Assembly (NCBI GenBank): GCA_022561355.1
Contig: JADFRJ010000160.1
Location: 1-5,868, forward strand
Length of the DNA stretch: 5,868 nt
Direction of reading: 5' to 3'
Origin: Chloroflexota bacterium
GTDB taxonomy: Bacteria > Chloroflexota > Dehalococcoidia > DSTF01 > RBG-16-68-14
Shown here: piece by piece, positions 1 through 5,651 of the stretch
Layout: every line of letters begins with the position of its first letter
How positions within the stretch are numbered: position 1 is the first letter of the stretch
The notes under the pieces: model-generated
Told to the model about the DNA's origin: nothing
The model's database searches: none
What the model saw: the letters and a program-made list of their open reading frames with translations, nothing else
Program-made: the position numbers and the translations under genes

Positions 1-162
1 GGCAGCCGAACCGGAGCCGGCAGTTGGTGCGCAACTGCAAAGCTGACCGAAGGTCAGGCGAACCGGAGCCGGCAGTTGCGCCGCAACTGCAAAGCTGACC
101 GAAGGTCAGCCGAACCGGAGCCAGCAGTTGCGCAGCAACTGCAAAGCTGACCGAAGGTCAGC
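1..162. repeat. Tandem array of three 52-bp two-hairpin units upstream of rplS
   Basis: Three head-to-tail units with an exact 52-bp period (7-58, 59-110, 111-162) differ at only a few positions. Each begins with a short spacer starting CGAACCGGAGCC, followed by two inverted repeats. Hairpin A has arms 20-26/32-38, 72-79/83-90 and 124-131/135-142. In units 2 and 3 this is an 8-bp stem GCAGTTGC with triloops GCC and GCA; in unit 1 it is a 7-bp stem with a 5-base loop. Hairpin B follows after three to four bases, with arms 43-48/52-57, 94-100/104-110 and 146-152/156-162, stem GCTGACC and a GAA triloop in all three. Bases 1-6 resemble the end of a further unit, so the array probably continues to the left of the window. 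No T-tract follows any hairpin, so these are not standard terminators. The arrangement resembles mobile palindromic repeats of the REP/BIME kind, but no specific family is recognised. Confidence 0.9.
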
Positions 163-203
163 CGCTTGCCGCTATATCGCAGGCTCGATACCATGCCTTC
201 GTT

Positions 204-554
204 ATGGATCTGAGCAGAACGATCATCGATCTGAAAGAGAACCCGAACATCGAGGACTTCGGCCCGGGCGACACCGTGCGCGTCCATGCCAAGGTCGTCG
301 AGGGCGAGCGCGAGCGCACTCAGATCTTCGAAGGCGTCGTCATTCGCAGGCGCAACGCCGGCTCCAGCTCCAACTTCACCGTCCGCCGCATCACGCACGA
401 TGTAGGCGTAGAGCGAACGTTCCCCATCTACTCTCCCCGCGTGGAGAAGGTGGAAGTCATTCGCAAGGGCAAGGTCCGCCGGGCCAAGCTCTACTACCTG
501 CGAGGCCTCACCGGCCGGGCCGCCCGCATCAAAGAAGCTGCTCGTCAGCGCTAG
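204..554 (+). CDS. rplS: Large ribosomal subunit protein bL19
   Basis: The 116-residue product matches bL19 over its full length, which is the usual size for the family. bL19 lies at the interface of the 30S and 50S subunits and contributes to intersubunit contacts. Visible family blocks are PGDTV at residues 21-25, VEGERERTQIFEGVVI at 32-47, FTVRRI at 58-63, GVERTFPIYSPRV at 68-80, and the basic C-terminal block VRRAKLYYLRG...RAARIKE at 91-111. ATG 204 is the only plausible in-frame start; no alternative start codon is visible just upstream. There is no clear Shine-Dalgarno sequence: the nearest AGG is about 20 bases away. A second ATG at 193 opens an out-of-frame hexapeptide that ends at 213. 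The gene stands apart from the usual rpsP-rimM-trmD neighbours as far as the window shows, and is bounded on both sides by hairpin repeats. Confidence 0.97.
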   Translation: MDLSRTIIDLKENPNIEDFGPGDTVRVHAKVVEGERERTQIFEGVVIRRRNAGSSSNFTVRRITHDVGVERTFPIYSPRVEKVEVIRKGKVRRAKLYYLRGLTGRAARIKEAARQR

Positions 555-599
555 GCCGCTCGCTGCCGCGAGCAGCCTGCCGTTCGCTACGCGAACGGC
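554..599. repeat. Hairpin pair immediately after the rplS stop
   Basis: Two adjacent inverted repeats begin at the last base of the rplS stop codon. The first has arms GCTCGC 558-563 and GCGAGC 568-573 around a TGCC loop, extendable past one mismatch by three more pairs to 554-577. The second is a perfect 9-bp stem, 579-587 with 591-599, around a TAC triloop. No run of T follows, so an intrinsic terminator of the standard type is not supported. The structure could still stall polymerase or protect the 3' end of the rplS message. The triloop hairpin resembles hairpin A of the two flanking arrays (stem ending GC, three-base loop, restarting GC), so it may be a diverged member of the same repeat family. 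Confidence 0.7.
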
Positions 600-658
600 T
601 GACTTCCGTTCCAGCCGACCCTTCGCGCGGCACCGCCCGTTCCCAACGCAACTGGGCT

Positions 659-780
659 GCCGTTTGCAAGGCAAACGGGCAGGCTGCTACGAAGTAGCAG
701 CCCTGAACCCTTCCAGCCTGGCCAGCCGTTTGCAAGGCAAACGGGCAAGCTGCTACGAAGTAGCAGCCCTAGACCCTTCC
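659..780. repeat. Two-copy tandem array of two-hairpin units (66-bp period) between rplS and def
   Basis: Two 56-base copies (659-714 and 725-780) match at 53 of 56 positions and are separated by 10 bases, giving a 66-bp period. Each contains hairpin A, an 8-bp stem CCGTTTGC with an AAG triloop (arms 660-667/671-678 and 726-733/737-744). Hairpin B follows, with stem GCTGCTAC and a GAA triloop (arms 682-690/694-702, 9 bp; 749-756/760-767, 8 bp). The A-to-B distance is three bases in copy 1 and four in copy 2, where the outer pair of B is lost. Each copy ends in ACCCTTCC. No T-tract follows. The layout matches the array upstream of rplS although the stem sequences differ. An open frame reading through these repeats is an artefact of the 66-bp period being divisible by three. 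Confidence 0.9.
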
Positions 781-822
781 TATTCGCCTTGCTACCCTAT
801 GTCACACGAACAACTTGAATCT

Positions 823-827
823 AGGAG
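823..827 (+). promoter_or_regulatory. Shine-Dalgarno sequence for def
   Basis: AGGAG lies five bases before GTG 833. This fixes the def start at 833 rather than at the in-frame TTG 815, which would add six residues absent from typical deformylases and has no ribosome-binding site. Confidence 0.85.
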
Positions 828-832
828 CATAC

Positions 833-1393
833 GTGGCAATCCTTCCTATTCAACTCGCCGGCGATCCCGTCCTTCGCCAGAAGGCGAAAAAGGTGAACAA
901 GATCGATGACTCCATCCAAAAGCTCATCGACGACATGATCGAAACCATGCGCGACGCCCCCGGCGTCGGGCTCGCCGCCAACCAGGTCGGCAAGGCGTTG
1001 CGCGTGATCGTGATGGAGATCCCGGAGCTGGACGACCGCGAGAACCCGATCAAGGATCTCTACGTGCTGATCAACCCCCAGATCGTCAAACGATCGGGAG
1101 AACGCCTTCTTGATGAGGGCTGCCTCTCCGTTCCCGGTTACAAGGCCGTGGTGCCCCGTTCGGTGAAAGTCACCGTCAAGGGCCTCAATCGCGAAGGCAA
1201 ACAGATCCGTATCAAGGCGGAGGACGACCTCCTCGCCGAAGCGATTGAGCACGAAGTCGACCACCTCAACGGCATCCTCTATTTCGACCATCTCGACAGC
1301 ATGGACGACCTGGAGAAGCTCGAAGACGAGCCCGCCGCCGATGAAGCGGCCGGCCAGGACGAAGTCCAAGCCCCCGCTCAGAGCCGCTCATGA
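833..1393 (+). CDS. def: Peptide deformylase
   Basis: This cytoplasmic metalloenzyme removes the formyl group from the N-terminal formyl-methionine of nascent proteins, a step needed before methionine aminopeptidase can act. With the GTG start the product has 186 residues and begins (M)AILPIQLAGDPVLR, the classic deformylase N-terminus. All three signature motifs are intact: GVGLAANQ at residues 44-51, EGCLSVP at 95-101 with metal ligand Cys97, and HEVDH at 140-144 with metal ligands His140 and His144 and catalytic Glu141. Residues about 157-186 form an acidic, Ala/Gln-rich tail that looks disordered and is not part of the catalytic fold. It is the first gene of the def-yajC-secD-secF block; its stop TGA shares four bases (ATGA) with the yajC start, suggesting translational coupling. 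No convincing promoter was found in the repeat-rich leader. Confidence 0.97.
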   Translation: MAILPIQLAGDPVLRQKAKKVNKIDDSIQKLIDDMIETMRDAPGVGLAANQVGKALRVIVMEIPELDDRENPIKDLYVLINPQIVKRSGERLLDEGCLSVPGYKAVVPRSVKVTVKGLNREGKQIRIKAEDDLLAEAIEHEVDHLNGILYFDHLDSMDDLEKLEDEPAADEAAGQDEVQAPAQSRS

Positions 1394-1755
1394 ACTTGGC
1401 AGAGATCTCCTTCATCATCATGCTGGCCGTCATGGCGGTCTTCTATCTGATGTTCATCCGTCCCGCTCGGAAGGAGCAGGACCGGCAGGAGAATACGATC
1501 CGCGACCTCCGTGTGGGCGATGAAGTAGAGACGACGGCGGGCTTCATCGGGATCGTGAGCGATATCGACACGCCGGAAGAAGGCCCCGTCCACATCACGC
1601 TCGATTTCGGAAACGGAATCGAGATCCGGGCGTTAACCACATCAGTGCTGCGCCGCATCGCCAGCGCCGATGAAGGCGTCCAACAGGACGGCGCCCAAGA
1701 GCATCAGGAGGACCCTCAGGCCGAGGAGGTTCCTGAGGAGGCGAAGAAAGCCTAA
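1390..1755 (+). CDS. yajC: Sec translocon accessory protein YajC
   Basis: This is a small inner-membrane protein that associates with SecDF and SecYEG during protein export. The 121-residue product has one N-terminal membrane segment at about residues 5-23, followed directly by the family motif FIRPARKEQ (22-30). A small cytoplasmic domain follows, with GDEVETTAGFIGIV at 43-56 (the conserved G-D-x-V-x-T-x-x-G-x-x-G pattern). From about residue 92 the tail is rich in Glu, Gln and Ala and is probably disordered; the conserved family core ends before it. The ATG overlaps the def stop by four bases and has no clear Shine-Dalgarno of its own, so it is likely translated by coupling to def. The stop is two bases before secD, matching the frequent yajC-secD-secF operon order. 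Confidence 0.95.
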   Translation: MNLAEISFIIMLAVMAVFYLMFIRPARKEQDRQENTIRDLRVGDEVETTAGFIGIVSDIDTPEEGPVHITLDFGNGIEIRALTTSVLRRIASADEGVQQDGAQEHQEDPQAEEVPEEAKKA

Positions 1756-1757
1756 CC

Positions 1758-3428
1758 ATGCGACTGTGGAATTGGATCGTCCTCGCTGGCATTATCGCGA
1801 TCGCGGTTTTGAGCGTCATTACGGTCTGGCCATCTCAGCCGGACCGCTACCTGCCGGACGCCATCCCCTGGCCGGAGGGCAAGGGGATCAAGTTCTCCTA
1901 TCCTACCATTAAGGGCGCCAGCCTCGGCCTCACCTCCATCGAGCGGCGCGCCATGAGCCTCGGCCTCGACCTGCGAGGCGGAACGCGCCTCGTCATGGAA
2001 CCGGAGGAGGGTATACAGGTTGAAGACCTTGACTCTGCTCTGGACGGCGCCGTCAAAGTCATCGAGCGTCGCGTCAACGAATTCGGCGTCGCGGAATCTG
2101 AGGTCAACCGCCTGGGTGACAACCGCATAGCGGTGCAGCTCCCCGGCATCAACCCTGAAGAGGCCATCCGCCAGATCGGCCGCACCGCCCTGCTCCAGTT
2201 CTGCGAGCCCGTCGTCGACGACTCCGGCAGCGTAGCCATCCTCCAAGCGGGCCTCGTCCGCTACCAGCCACAGACCTGCCAGGCGGTCCTGGACGAGCAA
2301 GGCAACATCGTTGTCGATCCGGGAGAATCTGATGGTGAGGTCGTGCCGCCGGGCGAGATCGTGTTCGTACCATGGGCGAGGCAGGGCGCTCCCGGCGCGG
2401 CCGCTAACCCCCGCGACGACGACATCGTCTGGAAGCCTGCCTCCGGCATCGTCGAAGGCGTCGAGCTGGCGCTCAACGGCGAGTTCCTCAGGCCCAACAC
2501 CTCCGTCCAAATTACGGGAACGGTCATCTCCGAGCCAACGCTCTTTTTCGAGTTCCGCGCCGAAGGCGTAGACATCCTGGAGCAGGTTACAGAGAGGCTT
2601 GTGACCCGCAACTATCCGCTGGCGCCCTTCCTTGATGGCGAGCCCATCCGCGACAGCAACAACCTCGTCGTCGCCCCGGAGGTGACTGGTGTCCTAACTA
2701 CTGGCAGTGGCATCATCACCGGCCTCGACCTGGAAACGGCACAGGACCTGAGCACGCTGCTCAATACCGGCGCCTTCCCCATCGCGCTGCGGATCATCCA
2801 GCAGCAGGACGTCGACGCCACGCTCGGCGACGCTGCCGTGCGCAACAGCGTCATCGCCGGCGAGATAGCCCTGCTGCTGATCATGGCGTTCATGGTGCTC
2901 TACTACCGTCTCCCCGGCCTTCTCGCCGCGCTGGCCCTGATCGTCTACACCAGCATCGTGCTCGCCATCTTCAAGATCTGGCCCGTGACGCTCACGCTCG
3001 CCGGCGTTGGCGCCTTCGTGCTGTCGGTCGGCATCGCCGTGGACGCCAACATCCTGATCTTCGAGCGCATGAAGGAGGAGCTGCGTGTCGGCAGGAACCT
3101 GGTCGTATCGCTGGAAGACGGCTTCAGCCGCGCCTGGTCATCGATCCGCGACAGCAACATCGCCACCTTCATCATCTGCATCATCCTGTTCTGGTTCGGC
3201 GACCAGTTCGACGAGAGCGCGATCCGTGGCTTCGCCATCACGCTTGGCATCGGCGTTGCCGTCAGCATGTTCTCAGCCATCACGGTGACACGGACGTTCA
3301 TGCTCGTCGCCGTGAGCAACCAATGGCTCGCCCGGCGTCTCTGGCTCTTCACGCCCGACGCGCAAGACACCGGCCAGAGCGGCGCGCAGGGCGTCCCCGC
3401 CGTGGCGGGAGGTTCCGGTGGCCGATAA
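1758..3428 (+). CDS. secD: Protein translocase subunit SecD
   Basis: SecD, with SecF, is an RND-type membrane protein that uses the proton motive force to help complete protein translocation through SecYEG. The 556-residue product has a first membrane segment at about 5-24, then a large extracytoplasmic P1 region. This opens with LGLDLRGG (68-75) and the VIERRVNEFGV...IAVQLPGI block (101-131). Five further membrane segments are visible at about 362-382, 387-406, 410-432, 466-482 and 488-515. The fourth ends in the conserved VDANILIFERMKEE (428-441), with the Asp429 characteristic of proton-coupled SecD. Residues about 183-222 form a Gly/Pro/Asp-rich stretch inside P1 that looks like a lineage-specific loop. 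The C-terminus (531-556) is Gly/Ala-rich. The start lies two bases after yajC; the nearest good GGAGG is 16 bases upstream, so coupling is likely. The 3' end overlaps secF by 11 bases. Confidence 0.97.
   Translation: MRLWNWIVLAGIIAIAVLSVITVWPSQPDRYLPDAIPWPEGKGIKFSYPTIKGASLGLTSIERRAMSLGLDLRGGTRLVMEPEEGIQVEDLDSALDGAVKVIERRVNEFGVAESEVNRLGDNRIAVQLPGINPEEAIRQIGRTALLQFCEPVVDDSGSVAILQAGLVRYQPQTCQAVLDEQGNIVVDPGESDGEVVPPGEIVFVPWARQGAPGAAANPRDDDIVWKPASGIVEGVELALNGEFLRPNTSVQITGTVISEPTLFFEFRAEGVDILEQVTERLVTRNYPLAPFLDGEPIRDSNNLVVAPEVTGVLTTGSGIITGLDLETAQDLSTLLNTGAFPIALRIIQQQDVDATLGDAAVRNSVIAGEIALLLIMAFMVLYYRLPGLLAALALIVYTSIVLAIFKIWPVTLTLAGVGAFVLSVGIAVDANILIFERMKEELRVGRNLVVSLEDGFSRAWSSIRDSNIATFIICIILFWFGDQFDESAIRGFAITLGIGVAVSMFSAITVTRTFMLVAVSNQWLARRLWLFTPDAQDTGQSGAQGVPAVAGGSGGR
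3407..3412 (+). promoter_or_regulatory. Shine-Dalgarno sequence for secF, inside secD
   Basis: GGGAGG lies five bases before GTG 3418, within the last codons of secD. It supports the GTG as the secF start and the 11-base overlap of the two genes. Confidence 0.85.
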
Positions 3429-4560
3429 CCGAGAAGACCGCCCGGTCATCGACCTCGTCGGCAACCGCCACTGGTTCTACCTGTTCTCGGGGCTCATCCT
3501 GCTCATAGGTATCATCGCGCTGCTGATCCCGCCGAGGCTGAACCTCGGCATCGATTTCCTCAGCGGCTCCGAGTTCACGGTGCGTTTCCAGGAGGAGGTT
3601 TCGCAGGGCGACCTCAACGACGCGATGGGCGACTTCGGGCACTCTGAGGCCCGCGTTCAGGGCACCGGACCCAACGAGTTTCTCGTGCGGACCGACGAGC
3701 TGCGAGGCGCCGGCGACGCCCCGCCCGTGGGCCCCGCGCCCGTCTCCGAGCGTGACGAGATCGAAAACTCGCTGATCGAGCGCTTCGGCCACCTCTTGGA
3801 CGCCGACAACGTCGTCCAAGACAACTTCCTGCAGTTCGACTCCATCTCCGCGACCGTGTCCGGAGAGATTAACGTCGCGAAGTCGTTCTGGCAGGGGCGG
3901 CCTACTATCCTCACTTGGCCACCGTCCATCTGTTGCGGCATCACGGGCAACGCCATCACGGCCGTCGCCTGGGCGTCCGCCGCGATCTTCCTCTACTTGT
4001 GGTGGTCGTTCCGCGCGATGCCGAACTCGTTCCGGCTTGGCACCGCCGCCGTGGTCGCCCTCATCCACGACGTCGTGATCGTGCTGGGCGCCTTCTCCAT
4101 CCTGGGCAAGACTATCGACGCCGAGATCAACATCTTCTTCATCGCCGCCATCCTCACCGTCGTCGGCTTCTCCGTCCACGACTCTATCGTTGTCTTCGAC
4201 CGCATTAGAGAGACGGTCGAACGGCAAGAGGCCCGGACGTTCAAGGAGGCCGTCAACAGCAGCCTGCTGCAGACCTTGACGCGCTCCCTCAACACATCGC
4301 TGACGCTCGTCTTCGCCATCCTCACGCTCATGCTCATGGGTGGCGCCGGTATCCAGGAGTTCCTCTGGGCCATGCTGATCGGCACCATCGCGGGCACCTA
4401 CAGCAGCATCGCCATCGCCGCGCAGATCCTCGTCTCGTGGGAGGAGGGCGACGTGCCCCGACTCTTCCGCCGCATCACGGGCCGCAGCGAACAGGTTCAG
4501 GAGCCTGAGCCTGAGCTAGAGCCTGACCTGGCGCCAGAACCCGCCACCGCGGACGCGTAA
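3418..4560 (+). CDS. secF: Protein translocase subunit SecF
   Basis: SecF is the partner of SecD in the proton-driven export accessory complex. The 380-residue product starts at GTG and has a first membrane segment at about 19-38, then GIDFLSGSEFTVRF (44-57), the counterpart of the usual GIDFxGG block, with Ser in place of the first Gly of the pair. The extracytoplasmic P1 domain (about 52-150) carries a Pro-rich loop at 98-110. The membrane core follows: about 178-197, 207-229, 236-258 with the family motif VVGFSVHDSIVVFDRIRE (248-265), 292-309 and 315-339. Between the end of P1 (SATVSGEI, 144-151) and TGNAITAV there are about 24 residues (152-175) that I do not expect from the family, containing two Trp and a Cys-Cys pair. 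The C-terminal tail (361-380) is a Glu-Pro repeat. It is the last gene of the def-yajC-secD-secF block and converges on the TIR gene with a 12-bp gap. Confidence 0.96.
   Translation: MADNREDRPVIDLVGNRHWFYLFSGLILLIGIIALLIPPRLNLGIDFLSGSEFTVRFQEEVSQGDLNDAMGDFGHSEARVQGTGPNEFLVRTDELRGAGDAPPVGPAPVSERDEIENSLIERFGHLLDADNVVQDNFLQFDSISATVSGEINVAKSFWQGRPTILTWPPSICCGITGNAITAVAWASAAIFLYLWWSFRAMPNSFRLGTAAVVALIHDVVIVLGAFSILGKTIDAEINIFFIAAILTVVGFSVHDSIVVFDRIRETVERQEARTFKEAVNSSLLQTLTRSLNTSLTLVFAILTLMLMGGAGIQEFLWAMLIGTIAGTYSSIAIAAQILVSWEEGDVPRLFRRITGRSEQVQEPEPELEPDLAPEPATADA
4501..4536 (+). repeat. Imperfect GAGCCT hexamer repeat in the secF tail
   Basis: GAGCCT and near variants (GAGCTA, GACCTG) recur in phase with the codons and encode an acidic Glu-Pro/Glu-Leu tail beginning at residue 362 of SecF. 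Such a short in-frame repeat is prone to length change by slippage. The tail is predicted to be cytoplasmic and disordered. Confidence 0.6.
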
Positions 4561-4572
4561 CTAGCCCGAGTC

Positions 4573-5613
4573 CTAATCCTTCGCGCCAGCCTTCAGGTCT
4601 CGCAGCAGCCGCTCGAACGACTTCTGATACGCGTCGTGATCCTTCCAGGCGCTGAAGTCGCCGATGTGGCGGGTGCGCCGTATGCTGGCTGCCCAGGCGG
4701 CGTCCGTGTCCATTACTGCCGAATCGAGCCGGATAGGAAAGAGCACCGTTCGGTCCTCGCCTTTCTCCTTGGCGTTCTCCTCTTTCTCAAAGGCGCTCTC
4801 AACTTCGTTCTCCACCCAAGGGCTGTTCACGGATTCTCCTGACAAGATCAGCAGCAACTTGTCGTGCAACCGAATCGCTTCGTCGATACGCAGGCGAAAC
4901 TTGTCGCCGATGCGCAGGTCCTCGGGCGCGAACCAGCAACGCACGCCCTCGCCTTGCAGGTCAGCATGTAAGCGCTTGGCGAATTCGTCGTCCTTGCTGG
5001 AGTAGCTGATGAAGCAAGAATAGAACTCGATCGCCTCTCCGTAGGTGGCTCTCGCGAAATTGATCAGTTCCTCGGACGTACCAATGCCGCGCAGGAACAC
5101 GTCCGGCAATGGCCAGGACATCCTTAGCGTACGTTCGTCGATTGAGCTTGGGCCTTCGTGTAGCAAAGTTTCCAAACCCCGAACGTCGCTGAGGTCAACG
5201 TCACACAACACTGTGCTGCCTAGTTCCGCCTTAGTCAAATCGGCCCCGTTCAATGAAGCGCCGGTCAGATTGCAGTAGGACAGCGATGACTCGGATAAGT
5301 CAGCATCCGAGAGACTCGTTACGGTGAGGTCGGCATCGAAAAGCACTGCTTTGTGAAGGTTCGCGGAGCTTAGATCCGAATTAGCTATGCAGGCCTGCAT
5401 GAGGTACGCCTCACGAAGGTCGGCACCCGAAAAATCAGCACCTTGCAGATAAGCGGCCTTGAATTGCGCTCTTCTTAGATCGGCACCTGCCAGCCGGAGG
5501 TCCTTCAACGAGGCCCCTTCTAGGTCCAGCCTCTCCTCAGGATTCGCCTCCCGCCACTCATCGATAGCTTCCTTGCCGCGCTTTACGATCTCTACATGTT
5601 CAGGATTCGCCAT
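4573..5613 (-). CDS. Pentapeptide-repeat protein with C-terminal TIR domain
   Basis: The 346-residue soluble product has three parts. Residues about 29-143 are roughly 23 uninterrupted pentapeptide repeats of the A(D/N)LXX type (ADLRR, ADFSG, ANLHK and so on), expected to fold as a right-handed four-sided beta-helix of nearly six coils. Residues about 144-195 are a linker. Residues about 196-346 are a bacterial TIR domain starting YSCFISYSSKDDEFAKRL, continuing GVRCWFAPEDLRIGD and DKLLLILS, then SPWVENEVESAF, where Glu270 aligns with the catalytic Glu of NAD-cleaving TIR enzymes. The C-terminus (FPIRLD, RRTRHIGDF, LLRDLK) follows a pattern I recall from a widespread pentapeptide-TIR family. 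NADase activity, and a role in anti-phage defence or signalling, are inferences. The ATG has a strong AAGGAG site. Hand counts on two 60-base lines give about 50-53% GC, against 57-73% for two secF lines, suggesting transfer. It follows selB by 38 bp. Confidence 0.93.
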   Translation of the reverse strand: MANPEHVEIVKRGKEAIDEWREANPEERLDLEGASLKDLRLAGADLRRAQFKAAYLQGADFSGADLREAYLMQACIANSDLSSANLHKAVLFDADLTVTSLSDADLSESSLSYCNLTGASLNGADLTKAELGSTVLCDVDLSDVRGLETLLHEGPSSIDERTLRMSWPLPDVFLRGIGTSEELINFARATYGEAIEFYSCFISYSSKDDEFAKRLHADLQGEGVRCWFAPEDLRIGDKFRLRIDEAIRLHDKLLLILSGESVNSPWVENEVESAFEKEENAKEKGEDRTVLFPIRLDSAVMDTDAAWAASIRRTRHIGDFSAWKDHDAYQKSFERLLRDLKAGAKD

Positions 5614-5619
5614 TGCTAT

Positions 5620-5625
5620 CTCCTT
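5620..5625 (-). promoter_or_regulatory. Shine-Dalgarno sequence for the TIR gene
   Basis: On the minus strand AAGGAG lies six bases before the ATG at 5613-5611. This supports the chosen start and shows that the gene has its own efficient translation initiation even if it is transcribed from selB. Confidence 0.85.
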
Positions 5626-5651
5626 CCGCCGCGTTTCGGTACTGTCCTAGT

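Noticed and set aside
1..162. CRISPR array
   Set aside because: The repeats are contiguous, and the intervening segments are themselves repeated rather than unique spacers. No cas genes are present.
166..193. Possible promoter for rplS (TTGCCG with GATACC, or TATATC)
   Set aside because: Matches to the -35 and -10 consensus are partial and the spacing is 15 bases for the first pair; this is not better than chance.
54..674. Long minus-strand open frame covering rplS
   Set aside because: It is antisense to the clearly conserved rplS and runs through repeats on both sides; its composition is that expected of a shadow frame in high-GC DNA.
554..780. Intrinsic terminators formed by the hairpins
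   Set aside because: None of the stems is followed by a T-tract on either strand, so the standard definition is not met.
815..832. TTG 815 as an alternative def start
   Set aside because: It has no ribosome-binding site and adds residues before the typical deformylase N-terminus; GTG 833 has AGGAG at the right distance.
664..909. Open frame through the downstream repeats into def
   Set aside because: Its internal peptide repeat comes only from the 66-bp DNA period being divisible by three. It overlaps def out of frame and resembles no protein I know.
1752..2510. Minus-strand open frame opposite the 5' half of secD
   Set aside because: It is antisense to the conserved SecD coding region, with no recognisable domain and no ribosome-binding site that stands out.
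3349..4227. Minus-strand 292-codon open frame opposite secF
   Set aside because: It is a shadow of the secF frame in GC-rich DNA, with an Asp/Glu/Val/Arg-rich composition typical of antisense frames.
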